The notes below the pieces were generated by a model. The model was not told the origin of the DNA. It worked only from the letters and a program-made list of their open reading frames with translations, and searched no databases. Positions 11,391-22,189 of a stretch of 64,000 bases of DNA are shown here, piece by piece (within the stretch, counting starts at the first letter, position 1; every line of letters begins with the position of its first letter). Both the position numbers and the translations under genes were made by a program. The stretch is from assembly GCF_963678635.1 (NCBI RefSeq), contig NC_087066.1, positions 22,163,996 to 22,227,995 of the forward strand, in the 5' to 3' direction. The stretch comes from Symsagittifera roscoffensis. Taxonomy: Eukaryota > Xenacoelomorpha > Acoela > Convolutidae.

Positions 11391-12479
11391 ACATTCATAA
11401 ACAACCTAGAAACGATTGAGCACGTCATTCTAAATAATAAGGCCAATCAAAATAGAGCCCCATATGATCTGATCAAAAAGCGCGTGAAAAATAAAGGGTT
11501 ATTAGAGGCTAGTTCAAACGCTCAATTAACAACTAAACTTTCCAAAAATTCCGACAGCGATCAATTGTTGCCCAAAAGCAAAAATCAGTCTAACCCAAAT
11601 ACTGTTCACAAACAGTCAACTCCCTCGCATTCAAAAGTTTTCAACTGCGGCAAGACTTCGATCAACGCGATCAATTTTAAAACGATGAGCAGAAAAGAAC
11701 GAAAGATTTCTCAGGCGGATTCATTCCAGCAGAATTAAAAACAAACAAACCACGCGGTCTTACAGAAACTTCGCTTGACTGGCAAATGTCGCTCCGACCG
11801 GGAAGAAAGTCTCTCTGACCCGAGGTGGCACAAGCGACCACCAACCAAAGGAAAACAAATGAAGAACACAAAGTCACCGACACCATCCACGTCAGCCGTG
11901 GCAGTAGCCGACGCAAAGGAACTGAAAACAAGATCAAAACAGTCAAACTTTCCAAAAACCATTTTTGGAGGCAGCTCGACATCAAAAACCAATGTGGTAG
12001 ACAGAAAGAGCCAATAACGGATAAACCGAAAACGGAAACAGCCAGGTCGACTAAGACAGCGATCAACACAGAAGCTGAAATCGGAACAGCGAAGTCGACT
12101 ACAGCCATAAAAACGGACAACAACACGGAGAATGACACTACACTAGTAGAAAAAGAAATATGGGTCAGCCGCGTGGACCCCTGCGAATGTCTACAAAAAG
12201 AAACAACACAATGTGGAGCCCTCGACGATGACAATCTCGTCACAGCTAGAGGCCAGTCACAACGAAATAATGGATGAAGTAGTAGCAACAGTGGAGAAAG
12301 CCACAGAAACGGAAGAGGACACGCCGCTATTCCGTCGAAAACTCCAGCGAGTTCTGGGGGTTCCTTTCATCGCCGCAGCGTCCACTGATCAATTTCGTAA
12401 AGAAGCGAGATTGGGAAGCTCTCAAAGCATCCTACGGACAGTATTGGTTTAACATTCGGAACAGGCTACATGTCCGTGA

Positions 12480-13457
12480 GGACTGTTTACTCATAGATGT
12501 AAGAATCGTCATTCTATCTCAATTGCGGCAGACAGTGCTCGAAACTCTTCACCTCACACACCCGGGATCGGCAGCTATGTTGGACTTGAGCCACCATGTC
12601 TGGTTCCCGCATATTCATCGATCCATTGTGCAAATGGTACAAACTGCAAACACTGCACGGAGCAAGGTAAAAATTTAAAACCCATCTTAGGAAAGCAGAT
12701 TTCAGGAAAGCATATTTCATTCCAAATGGAACCTGCTTTCCTGAAGCAGATTTCAGGAAAGCAGATTTCATTCCTTAGGAAAGCAGATTTCATTCCAACC
12801 TGAAGCAGATTTCAGGAAAGCAGAAGCAGATTTCAGGAAAGCAGATTTCATTCCTTAGGAAAGCAGATTTCATTCCAAATGGAACCAGTAGTCCAACCTA
12901 ATGAGGAAGTTCAATTAGATTTCGCGGATCCCCTTCCGGATGAATTAAATAGGGATGCATTTATTTTAGTTGCAATAGATAAGTGGTCAAAGTTACCAAC
13001 AGCAAAAGTTGTATCAAAAACAACAGCAGACATTGCAATCAATTTCGTGCAAAGATACATTTCTAACAACGGGGTACCAAGAAGATTAAGATGCGATCAA
13101 GCGCAAACATTCAGAGCTGAAAAATTCCAAATTTTTTGTCGGACAAATAATATAAAACTACTATTCGCACCAGTAGATGATCACAGGACTATAGGGGTCG
13201 TTGAAAGAATGATTCAGACGATTAAACGTAAGTTGGCAGTAATGAAAATAGACCAGACAAATACACCATATAAGTTAGCTTCAGATGTCGCAGAAATAAT
13301 AAAATTACTAAGAATCACACCACACGGTGTCACAAAGTTTTCACCTTTTGAGGCGCATATGGGCAGAAAACCAAATACCCCACTATCGAATATAGCCACA
13401 AATAGCTCACCAAACAATCTAAATTGGGAGAGCGCAAAACATGCATGTTTAGATTGA
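12480..13457 (+). pseudogene. pol: Integrase of the Ty3/gypsy element (broken, with internal tandem duplications)
   Basis: The HHCC zinc-binding region lies at about 12540-12665: two His in LHLTHPG and two Cys just past a frame break. The catalytic core runs from 12879 as a 192-residue frame with the first Asp in VQLDFADPLP, the second in LRCDQAQTF and the Glu in GVVERMIQT. Between them, 12690-12880 is filled with repeats of AAGCAGATTTCAGGAAAGCA and CATTCCAAATGGAACC that have no place in an integrase and interrupt the frame. The core itself ends at a stop at 13455. Confidence 0.85.
12686..12885. repeat. Short tandem duplications inside integrase
   Basis: GCAGATTTCAGGAAA, GCAGATTTCATTCCTTAGGA and CATTCCAAATGGAACC recur several times in mixed order in about 200 bp. 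The unduplicated parental words, AGGAAAGCA and CATTCCAAATGGAACC, occur at both edges. This suggests repeated slippage or template switching within one short segment. Confidence 0.8.
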
Positions 13458-14758
13458 AAGAATCTTACGAAGCCACCTCTACCAGCGGATGTTATGCATG
13501 ACCTCAAACGATGGTCGGAGGACGAAGTGCAGATACAAAAGAAGGGGTCACCACCTAAAGTCACACATAAATCACTACCAAGGACGCTAACCAACGCGTA
13601 TTCACCAACACAGCCAGAAACAGGTGCACATTCAAGACCTATAGAACTAGCTGAAAACAAACATAACGTAGGATAAAAGGGAGTACAAAGAACAATAGAC
13701 AAAAATATTGAAAAACGAATAGAACAAGTGGCACTGAAAACTATCCGGTTAGCAGCAAAAGTCAAGAACCCAAAAACGTTTAAACAAAAATATAAGACCA
13801 TTGATGAAAAAAATCCTAACCAACACACCACACACTGCTTGGGTATAAACTTTTGGCAAACAACCGATGTTACTAAGAAATAGCGGTACAGCATTTGTTC
13901 CTAACCCTGTAATATACGGACCATGCAGATCTTCTCGATTAAGCGATCGGACACTAGAAGGGGGCTTCCAATCAAGCTAACAGGACAGGAGAAGGCAGCA
14001 CTGAGCACAAGTCAAAGCAGCCGCACAAAAAGAAAGGCGAACAAAGCGACAGGAAAGAGGACTGGAAGAAAACCAGTAAGAAAGCTACAAAGGCCACTGG
14101 GGTTGAACCTCCAAACGGAGACTGAATAGGAAACGAACAAAAGCCCTGCGAAGGATGATGATTTGTCGACAACGTCGGAGGAGCCCATCTCCCCGTCACC
14201 AAAGCGACAAAATCAAAAGAACACACCACCTGCAACCGCAACAAGAAAGTCAACTAGGAACCGACAGGCGACCTTAGCAACAGTACTCGGTAACCCCATC
14301 CCAATCAGCACAATACAAATCGCGAGTGCAACCGAGAAAAAGCAGTTCGAAATCGACTCACCACCAGAAAAATCAAAACAAGACTCCCCAAGCCTAAAAT
14401 CTCTGATACAGGAGATGGGGTTTACCGAAAAACTCCCGAATACCAGACTTGTGTACAATTTATACAGGCTATTAGCCAGAAACACAAACCGACCACCGCA
14501 AGCGACGTAATCGATTTAACATCCCCAACTGAAGCAGAAGACGTAACAATGAAAAACAACGACATCTTATTCGTGAACACGAAGGACATCGAATTGAAAG
14601 AACAAGAAGACAAATAGCCATATAATGACAAAGATCACGGATTAATGGACGACAACATTGATAACAAAACCACGGAAACAAGAGGAGAAAAATGAACAGC
14701 CAGAACAAAACAGTCCCACGGGGACTAAAAACTCAATTAAAACTATATCATTTTTCCC
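13458..14758 (+). pseudogene. 3' coding region of the Ty3/gypsy element (broken)
   Basis: Continues the integrase C-terminal part across several frames: a KNPKTFKQKYK motif near 13770, LRNSGTAFVPNPV near 13875-13915, then a Lys/Thr/Pro-rich stretch open at 14163-14510. No transmembrane or fusion-peptide segment of an envelope protein was seen. The composition is A-rich on this strand, like the rest of the element. Confidence 0.6.
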
Positions 14759-14771
14759 GAGGAGGGGGAAT
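14759..14771 (+). other. Polypurine tract of the Ty3/gypsy element
   Basis: GAGGAGGGGGAA directly precedes the TG of the LTR, the position and composition expected for the primer of plus-strand DNA synthesis. Confidence 0.8.
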
Positions 14772-15044
14772 GTCATCCGGCATGGATAGATAAAACTCCA
14801 TATAAAGCTCATTATGTATTTATACATCATTTATGTTTTGATATCATGTAACGTTAATGTGTACTGGTCGATTGACCTTGATAGTGAGGACGAGAACGGC
14901 GGTTAAAGTGAACTACGGTTCAGAATGAGAATTAATGTTAACATTAACTAGTTGTTTTAACTTTTCTCTCTCGCGCCCAATATTATCTATCCATACGGAT
15001 TTAGGAATTAGCACTTCATACCTTGAGGACTTAGCGGTATGACA
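14772..15044 (+). repeat. LTR of the Ty3/gypsy element (273 bp)
   Basis: Begins TGTCATCC and ends GGTATGACA, giving perfect 6-bp inverted ends TGTCAT...ATGACA. A polypurine tract lies immediately before it and a primer-binding-site-like TGGCGCAACCACAAGGAT immediately after. ATATAAAG near 14800 could be its TATA box. No second copy of the LTR is found in the window. Confidence 0.8.
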
Positions 15045-15561
15045 TGGCGCAACCACAAGGATTTGCGAAGAACCCGCTAAACATAAACCCATTCTGGGAA
15101 CGAGCATCGGCCGAACCCCCATTAGAGTGGACAAAATGGGCGGCAATACTGGAAATGGCAGTATTCGCAAAAGACGGCATCGAAATTCGAAATCTCGACG
15201 AACAAAACCACAATTAGTAGAGCCATCTCAACCAGTATACGAGGTCGAAATAATCGGTGAAACGGAAACCCAAAGAAAAACTGAGAGGTACGAAAGAAAA
15301 AAGAGTGGGCTGGGAAAACCACGTGATCAAAGCGCGTGAAAAAGGAGTTCTGTGTAACTCATTCAGATGGGACGAAGCGGACGCAAAAGTACGCAGTTAT
15401 CTTTTCTTGTGTCTCGGCGCTGGAGGACAGCGCTAAATCCAACAAAAACGACCTAATTTACAACTACACAGGGTAACTACACAAGAATTCATGACTGTTT
15501 TGGAAGATATATTCGTCACGACACGCATAATAGCTTTTGAGAGGTAAAACTTTTTTTGTCG
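15044..15561 (+). pseudogene. gag: Second, partial gag of the Ty3/gypsy element
   Basis: The ATG at 15044-15046 uses the last base of the LTR plus the first two bases of the primer-binding site, then runs into the same PPLEWTKWA gag seen at 8.4 kb. It shares with that copy the stop after NHN (about 15217) and the frame break at the A-rich run near 15298. It ends abruptly at TTTGTCG (15561), matching position 8872 of the other copy, and is followed by unrelated sequence. Confidence 0.8.
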
Positions 15562-16548
15562 ATGTTTTTACTGATACTGATATGCACAAAAGTGAGTTCT
15601 TCATATGGGGTGTTCTCTTTGGTATCAATTCAATCTCAATTATTATCATTCGTAAGCTTAGAAGAGCGCTTTTTGTTCTGAAGTGAAGAAAAGGGATATT
15701 TTTTAGCCGAGCAAGGACAGCAAAAGGAGCAAGAAGTTGCTATTTAAATTTAAAACAGAATAGTTATAGGCATTAAACTTTTAATATTTTTTCGATAAAT
15801 TTTTATCTGAATCAAAATGGGTACAAATTCTTTTTTAACCGAGTAAACGGTGTTTGAACAACTTGGGGTACCTCAGTTCAAAGTGTAATGGTTTATTTGC
15901 CAATCCATACCGCCACTTGCGCTTCGCCTAAGTAAAAAATAAATAAAGCTTTAATTTGCGTTTCTTCAATTCTCGTAACTTAAAAATGTTTGCAAGTGAC
16001 AAAATGTTTGCAAGTGAAGTAATTCTAAATTTCATTTTCTCATGGCATTCATATTATCTAGACTCTAATTTCTATCTAATGAAGCATCGTGACTAATTTA
16101 TGATGTTCGGACATATATGATGTTTGCAATGATTTCAGCAGCTTAAATAGCCATACACCTACGGGAGCAACAATGATACAGTTTTTTATTGCTGATTGGA
16201 TTTTAGTAATCGGTTTTAGTATTCTTAAACCCCTCGTGAGGTTCTTGAGGATGTTTCAACGGCAAAAATATCTTTTTTTATAACTTTTAGTTGAATACTG
16301 AAAAATCGCCTATAAAATTTTTTTTTTCGAAAATTCCAGATTCAAACAGTTTCTTTTAAACAGTTTCATCAATTCGGTGACAAAGTTCCACACCAGTAAA
16401 ACAATTTTTTAGACAGGAAAAAAAACAAAAAGAACAAACCGGATGAAGTATTTTGTTCAATTGGTCGGTTGAAACCAAAAAAAGCTACTTAATCCGCAAC
16501 TGTATGTGGATAACCAGTAATACAATTGAAAGCTGTCAATCAGCTCCC
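15562..16548. other. Presumed intron 1, nothing recognised
   Basis: AT-rich sequence after the truncated gag. No open frame, RNA gene or repeat partner was recognised. Confidence 0.4.
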
Positions 16549-16956
16549 TTAACTGAAATTCTTGTAGGCTCGTTCGTGTTGGATACCAATCACAAAATTT
16601 TTTTATCTTAGCTTGTTAAAACGCATTCCAGCTTTTGAAGAAAGTTAGCAGAATGCATCATAAACCATCAAACTGAAAAAACTCGGCAAGTTTTTTCATC
16701 GTTTTTCATTATCTTATTTCAATTAATATCCATGAACAAAATCCTACTTTTTTGAAGAAACTTTTGGCATCACATTGAAGATATTGAATTAAACGAAATT
16801 TTGAGAACATTGAAATGTGCAATGAGATTATGCAAAAAATAATAAATAGTTTGAAAATAATGCAAACTTTCCAGCGCTGCAAATTGGTTTTTGCTCAAAT
16901 AAGAGTCGTTACATAAATTTCCTACTTGATGCCATCAATATCATTCAATACTAGTA

Positions 16957-17002
<46 letters not shown>

Positions 17003-17115
17003 GAGGGGGGAAATCAAAGAAAGGTTCTCATTTAACTCTTTGATATAACCTAACGGTTTTCCAGAAACAATAACGCGACATTTCGAATAGAAACCTGATG
17101 CTAGTATTTTTTCAA
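16549..17115. repeat. Local duplication, block A (first copy)
   Basis: Starts CTTAACTGA and is colinear with 18344-18838. Shared blocks include GGATACCAATCACAAAA, TCACATTGAAGATATTGAA, AATAATAAATAGTTTGAAA, TTGGTTTTTGCTCAAAT and CTAACGGTTTTCCAGAAACA. A (GA)n run at about 16960-17000 is found only in this copy. Non-coding. Confidence 0.85.
16958..17004. repeat. (GA)n microsatellite
   Basis: A run of about 17 GA units followed by GAAAGAGAGAAAGAGGGGGG, located inside duplication block A and absent from its partner copy at 18.7 kb. Confidence 0.9.
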
Positions 17116-18060
17116 ATATATTTTTGAAACGCATTTTCTATTTAAGCTCGAAGCAGATGTTTGCAACTCAATGTTAGTGCTTTCTGAAAGTATAAAGCAA
17201 GAAAACTTTTCGTTTTAAAACACAAATTTCACACTATTCTGAATGAATTTTTTTAAAACCTAAACTTTATTGAAAAAATAAAAGTAATTTATGCTTCTTC
17301 TTTTTGTATCAAGTGCGCAATTTTTTCCCTCGCTCCCATAATGACCAATTGAGCTATCCCCCCAGAACAAAATCGGCGAAACGCTTCAAAAGACATGTTA
17401 AATGCAAGCAGATGGTCGATGTGTTCATAGCAAGCAATCATTTGAACGATCCAAAATTTCAAAGCCTTCAGATAAAAAAATTGAGAAAAGATATTTTTTT
17501 TGCGAATTTTTTACTGACGCGGGAAAATGGGGGAGGGGTGGGAAGATTGCTTCATTAATCTCATGTTTCACCCAGTTTTATCCTAACATGCAAGAGCATC
17601 AGGTAAAATTTTTGACCAATTAGTCGGCCAATGCCCATTTTGAACTGAATTCTGGGTCGTTCAATTCGCCTCCTTTACTAAACCCATTGATTCCAGAGTT
17701 CATGATATTTCAAGTCTTGGAAACTCAAGAGCATTTTTTCTCAGTAAACTTACAACTGTTTAAGAGTTTGCTCCATGTTTTGAGCAAAAACTTAAGCCAA
17801 AATCACCAATAAAAACTTGAAACGAAAAAAATCGGAGTGAGGTTTCTTTGAATTAATCGAAGCTTCGACCGCCTCACCATCTTACTGGCTCCCTGTTTAC
17901 CATTATTTCACGATTTTCAATTTTTTTTCGTCTGACTACAAAAACCATTCTATAGATTCCTTGGCACAAATTTATATCAATTTTTAGGAAGAAATGCGTG
18001 CGGAAAAAACGTTTCACAATTTTTTGATCAAGTTTTCTGAAAAAGCCCAAAATAGCTTTG
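17116..18060. other. Unique segment between duplication blocks A and B
   Basis: Present only between the first A and B copies; the second pair (18344-19148) lacks it. It contains no convincing gene. It is either an insertion into the first copy or a deletion from the second. Confidence 0.5.
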
Positions 18061-18335
18061 TCAGCCTGTTTGTAATTAAAACGAAGTTCAGCGGCGCTTG
18101 TAAAGGGTCTTTAATAGTATTTTGGGATAGCTTGGAAAATCAATTTGACCTACCTAGAAAATTTTGAACAAATATTGTTTTTAACTTGAGCTTATTTTTG
18201 AAGAGCTTTTTGTTGATTTTAAAAGTTTCTAGTCATACATTTTTTATTAGGCAAATGTGTGTAGAAAAGTTTTTATTGAAATTTAAGATACGAAATTTTG
18301 TGATTGAATAGCAATTTTTTTTTTCGCTAATTGCT
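18061..18335. repeat. Local duplication, block B (first copy)
   Basis: Colinear with 18865-19148. Shared blocks include AGTATTTTGGGATAGCTTGG, AAAATCAATTTGACC, TTTCTAGTCATACATTTTTT and AAGATACGAAATTTTGTGAT. Non-coding. Confidence 0.85.
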
Positions 18336-18343
18336 TTGTTTGT

Positions 18344-19148
18344 TCTTAACTGATTTTTTTCTCCTAGCCTATTTTGTGTGGGATACCAATCACAAAAACG
18401 TTTCATCTTAGCTTGTTAATATGCATTCCAGCTTTCGAAGAAAGTGAGCAGAATGTATGTTAAGCATCAAACTAAAAATTTTATTTTAATCAATTAACAA
18501 AATCCTATTTTTTAAAGGAACTTTTCGCATCACATTGAAGATATTGAAACAAGCAAAATATTGAAAATATTGAAATAATGCAATGAAGTTATACAAAAAA
18601 ATAATAAATAGTTTGAAATTAGTGCAAGCTTTTCAGCGCTACATATTGGTTTTTGCTCAAATGAGAGTCGCTAAAAAACTTTCCTACATGCTGCCATAAA
18701 TATCTTTCAATACTTGTAGGAAGAAAGGGGGTACAGAAATCAAAGAAAAGTTTTCATTTAACTCTTTGATAAAACCTAACGGTTTTCCAGAAACAATGAG
18801 GCGACACATTGAATTGCAACCTGATGCTATTTTTTTCATAATAAAACGCTGTTACTAGTTAAGTTCAGCCTGTTTGCTGTCAAAAAAAATTTCAGTAGCG
18901 CATTTATAGGGTCTTTAGTAGTATTTTGGGATAGCTTGGAAAATCAATTTGACCTGCCTAGAAAAATTTGAACAAATATTGTTTTTTTTGAGCTTATTTT
19001 TGAAGAGCTTTTTGTTGTTTTTTAAAAGTTTCTAGTCATACATTTTTTATTAGGCAAATGTGTGTAGAAAACATTTTATTGAAATTTAAGATACGAAATT
19101 TTGTGATTGAATAGCAATTTTTTTTCTTTTTTCGCTAATTGCTCATTG
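18344..19148. repeat. Local duplication, blocks A' and B' (second copy)
   Basis: 18344-18838 repeats block A (16549-17115) and 18865-19148 repeats block B (18061-18335), in the same order and orientation. The overall layout is A, unique spacer, B, A', B'. Confidence 0.85.
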
Positions 19149-20470
19149 TGTTTTGCCTATTTAATAAACATGATTTTGTTAAACAATCTTTTTCTCTCTT
19201 TTTTTTCTTCAATTTGTTAGTGAATTTGGTACAAAATGGTGTTTCTCAACACTATTTTCAGGCAACTGATAGCAATCGAATCAAACAGCCTCTTCGCCTC
19301 GACAGCTCATGAAATCTAAATAGCCGCGAGTAATAAACTGACTAGTAATAACTGAAGCTACAGAAGTCGCCCTGATTAAAATACGACTGAGAGGGATGTC
19401 CTAATTAAATTTGAAAAAAGACATTTTGGAGAACTCGTTTCCTTTCAACCTTTTTTTTATTACTTCCAGTTTTCATCGGGGGGCATTATCGCGTTCCAGA
19501 TAAATTAGTTTTCACTACAATCCGACAAAGACTTTTTTATTTTTTTATCACACAGAGAAAAAATGGTACTGCGAACAAAAAAAGTGAGCACGCTTCAAAT
19601 TGAAGATTGCAGTTCTGTTATGTGAAAATGTTTCCGTGTTTTTCTCATTATGATAAAAACGGAAAAACTGTAAGATTATCAATTATTCAATAGATAGAGT
19701 ACTAGCACGACCATATAATTATATACCCGCAATGAAAAGATTTCAACCAATGAGAGTTTACCATTTCTGAAATAATTCTTCTACCATTTTTTCTTTTACT
19801 CTTGTTTATTTATTGTTATTCTTGTATTGTTAAAATTGGCAAGTAATAGACAAGTTTTTTATTCCTGTCGAAATTTCCGATTGTGGGGATTTTGAAGCGC
19901 GCTTTGTACCTGTATTAAAAAGGTGTTTTATGAGGGCTGTAAGTTCATTGAATTTCAGGACCATCCCCGCAGTTTTTTTATCTTTACTCAACAGACAGAA
20001 TATGATATCTTCGAACATGAGGCACTTATGAAAATTTATGACCGGATAAGTCTTGTTTGTTTCCTTCAGTTGGCCATAAATTAGCCACAGCATATTCCAG
20101 ACAGCTTGCATGATTTATTGATCACAACTCCAATATCACTTTCTCAATCAACCTTTACAAGTCACGTTGCGCTTTAAAAGCGAACCGAAACTGCCTTTTC
20201 CTTGTTTCAAATTATAGTGGAAATAATTCAATATTTGCCCGGAAATAATAATCCCGAATTTGCTTAGAAAGCTTATAGAAGTTATATAGACCAACTTTTC
20301 ATAAAGTTTGATTTCATTAACAGCTCTGATTAAACTTTTTACCCCGCCTATTTGTTCGAATTTTATCCGTTTAACTGCTTTGGTCAAAGTATAGTCTTGA
20401 TCTGCTTTTCAAGACTAATTTTTTGTCGGATTCAAGACTAATTTTTTGTCGAATTTTGGTCTTAAATGCT
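19149..20470. other. Presumed intron 1, nothing recognised
   Basis: No gene or repeat partner recognised. Short open frames on the minus strand (for example 19830-20111) have no recognised domain and no splice context. Confidence 0.35.
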
Positions 20471-20475
20471 AATTT

Positions 20476-20483
20476 TATAAATA
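20476..20483 (+). promoter_or_regulatory. Possible TATA box for the alternative first exon
   Basis: TATAAATA lies 41 bases before the ATG at 20524, leaving room for a short leader if transcription starts about 30 bases downstream. The background is AT-rich, so the match alone is weak. Confidence 0.25.
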
Positions 20484-20523
20484 CGACTTGCAAGGAGCTG
20501 TTGAACAGAAGAACAATAAAACG

Positions 20524-20594
20524 ATGAAAAGGAAGACTTTACTCTCTTTCTGTTTAATTCATCTTCTATCTGTTGATTTGGCAATTTCGAACGG
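20524..20594 (+). CDS. Alternative candidate first exon (signal peptide)
   Basis: ATG at 20524 with A at -3 opens a 23-codon frame plus two bases: basic start (MKRK), hydrophobic core (TLLSFCLIHLLSV), polar end (AISN). It ends at GG|GTAAAT, with the donor GT at 20595-20596. The phase is 2, the same as the donor at 7482, so joining to 32876 is in frame and completes a glycine codon. Hydrophobic short frames arise easily in AT-rich DNA, and this exon is only 71 bp, so chance is a real alternative. It could be an alternative promoter of the receptor gene giving a shorter N-terminus. Confidence 0.35.
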
Positions 20595-20596
20595 GT

Positions 20597-21490
20597 AAAT
20601 TTGTTTTATTTTATCTGATTTGCGTAAAAGTTTAACGAAATCAACATTTTAAAACGCAGTTATTATGCGACCCAACTACGTTAATTAACGTTTGATTATC
20701 AGAACAGAACATAAGTATCAAAACTTTGAATAAAAAATGAAAATTATGTTGAGTCTTTTTTGTTACAATTTTTCACTAATGTGGCGGTGTTTTGTGCGAC
20801 CTCTAGAAACAAATGCTCGTATTAGGAGACGTTGTCTTGCAGTTTTCAGGCCTTCAAACTTCGAGCGCGAACATGTAAATTGGGCCACAAAATACTCTAA
20901 GGACGACAATTGTAATCGCGATATGAGCTCACTCACAACTCAACTCGCACGGGGTTTTCAACTTGGAAGTATTTATAGATCCATTTTATTCGTGCGTCCC
21001 CAAAATTACATTAAAACCAGGAACATTAAAAGTTTTAATATACTTTTAAAAAGTATCTGTTGGTTGTAAAATTGTTCTTGTGATTGATTTTGATGGCGTG
21101 GGGGGTTTTTTTATTGGTCTGTTTATAATTTTTTCGCAAAAAAAAATCGTAACTGTGGTTTGAAAAACTTTTTCTATTTGGAGGCTTTTGCTTGTTTGAT
21201 TGTCGTGTATTAGTTAATGGTCTATATGTTTGGTAATCCATTTGTGAATATTTCTGGCAGCGGATGGTGTTACTGTTGATTGAATAGCTGCCTGTGGGAA
21301 TGGAGTTTTTTTTATATTATCATTCTTTAGTGTGTAAGTGTAAGATGAATAGGAGAAATGCTTTGTTGTGTTGTTGTAGGCATTGTTTCAACTATTTCCT
21401 AATTTATAAAATGTGATGAGGATTGAATCTTGTTCTATCGTTGAACATTGGTGAGGTGTAATTGCCCATATCTAGTTATATATTTTTAGA
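20597..21490. other. Presumed intron 1, nothing firm
   Basis: A 110-codon frame at 20737-21069 is slightly richer in GC than its surroundings but shows no domain and no usable splice signals. It is not called as a gene. Confidence 0.35.
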
Positions 21491-21498
21491 TTCGTTTT

Positions 21499-21852
21499 CA
21501 GTAGTGGATTTAGGGGGCGGTCGGACACCCCCACCTCAGGGATTCGACCCCCTGCCGACCCAAAGGGTCCCCCTTTTGTACTATTTTGAGATATCATTTT
21601 TTGGACGACTGACCTTTAAATTTTTCTAAAGGCGCCTTGGGCGCCGATATATGCTAATTTTGAGGGGGGAGTGCGCGCAAAACGTTTTTTGGCCTATTTT
21701 TTGAAAAAAAATTGCCTGCAGCGCAGAAAATTTGGTCGGTATAGGGTCTTAAGGGTGATTGGGAGAGCTCAGTAAATCAAATTGGTCGACCTAAAAAATT
21801 TTTTTTTGAAAATCCGCCCCCTCTCTTCGAGAAATTCCTAGATCCGCACCTG
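21499..21852 (+). mobile_element. hAT-like MITE, most complete copy (family H)
   Basis: Ends are CAGTAGTGGATTTAGG and CTAGATCCGCACCTG, imperfect inverted repeats of about 16 bp. It is flanked by TTCGTTTT (21491-21498) and TTCATTTT (21853-21860), a 7-of-8 match consistent with the 8-bp target duplication of hAT transposons. The interior holds CCCTGCCGACCCAAAGGGTC, a GGCGCCTTGGGCGCC palindrome and no transposase. Confidence 0.7.
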
Positions 21853-22189
21853 TTCATTTTAAAGTATTTCTGTAATACTGGAATGGACCTGAAAATATTC
21901 GACAGGCAAAGGGGCTACTGAGTTAGGAGCAAAAATTTAGAATTTGCAGCAAAACAAATTAGCCGCTGTAACATTTTTTCTAAATACTCGAAAGTAATCA
22001 GTCCCCCTGACTCATATATATTGGATTGAAACATCAATCTCGGCACGCTATAAAACATTTTGGTGCCGATATATCTTGATAATTTGTTTGCAAATTTTGA
22101 AGCCTAAAAAAGGTTTTTCCTCAAACTGCAGCTTAAAAACACGAGTTGACTCAAAAACTGCCAAAAGTGAAATTAGGTTTTACTACTAG

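Larger units (their letters stand above)
8352..15561 (+). mobile_element. Decayed Ty3/gypsy (Mag-like) retrotransposon, gag-pol-LTR-gag arrangement
   Basis: In order the region carries gag, a nucleocapsid with two CCHC knuckles, an aspartic protease trace (DSG), reverse transcriptase, RNase H, integrase and a short 3' region. A polypurine tract, one 273-bp LTR and a second, partial gag follow. The domain order PR-RT-RH-IN is that of Ty3/gypsy, and the nucleocapsid style suggests the Mag group. There is no LTR on the left and no pol on the right. The first 503 bp of the left gag (8370-8872) and the last 504 bp (15058-15561) are the same sequence at roughly 96% identity. All reading frames are broken many times. 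It lies inside the presumed first intron of the receptor gene, in the same orientation. Confidence 0.85.

Noticed and set aside
11677-12288. 203-codon minus-strand frame
   Set aside because: Antisense to the decayed gypsy pol region; hydrophobic because the sense strand is A-rich. No domain.
13214-13894. 226-codon minus-strand frame
   Set aside because: Antisense shadow of gypsy integrase.
13458-14758. Envelope gene of the gypsy element
   Set aside because: No signal peptide, fusion peptide or membrane anchor; sequence fits the end of pol and a Lys/Thr-rich 3' region.
20737-21069. 110-codon frame considered as an exon of the receptor
   Set aside because: No receptor-like motif, no acceptor or donor in a phase that fits exon 2, and it is not needed since the 20594 donor joins 32876 directly.
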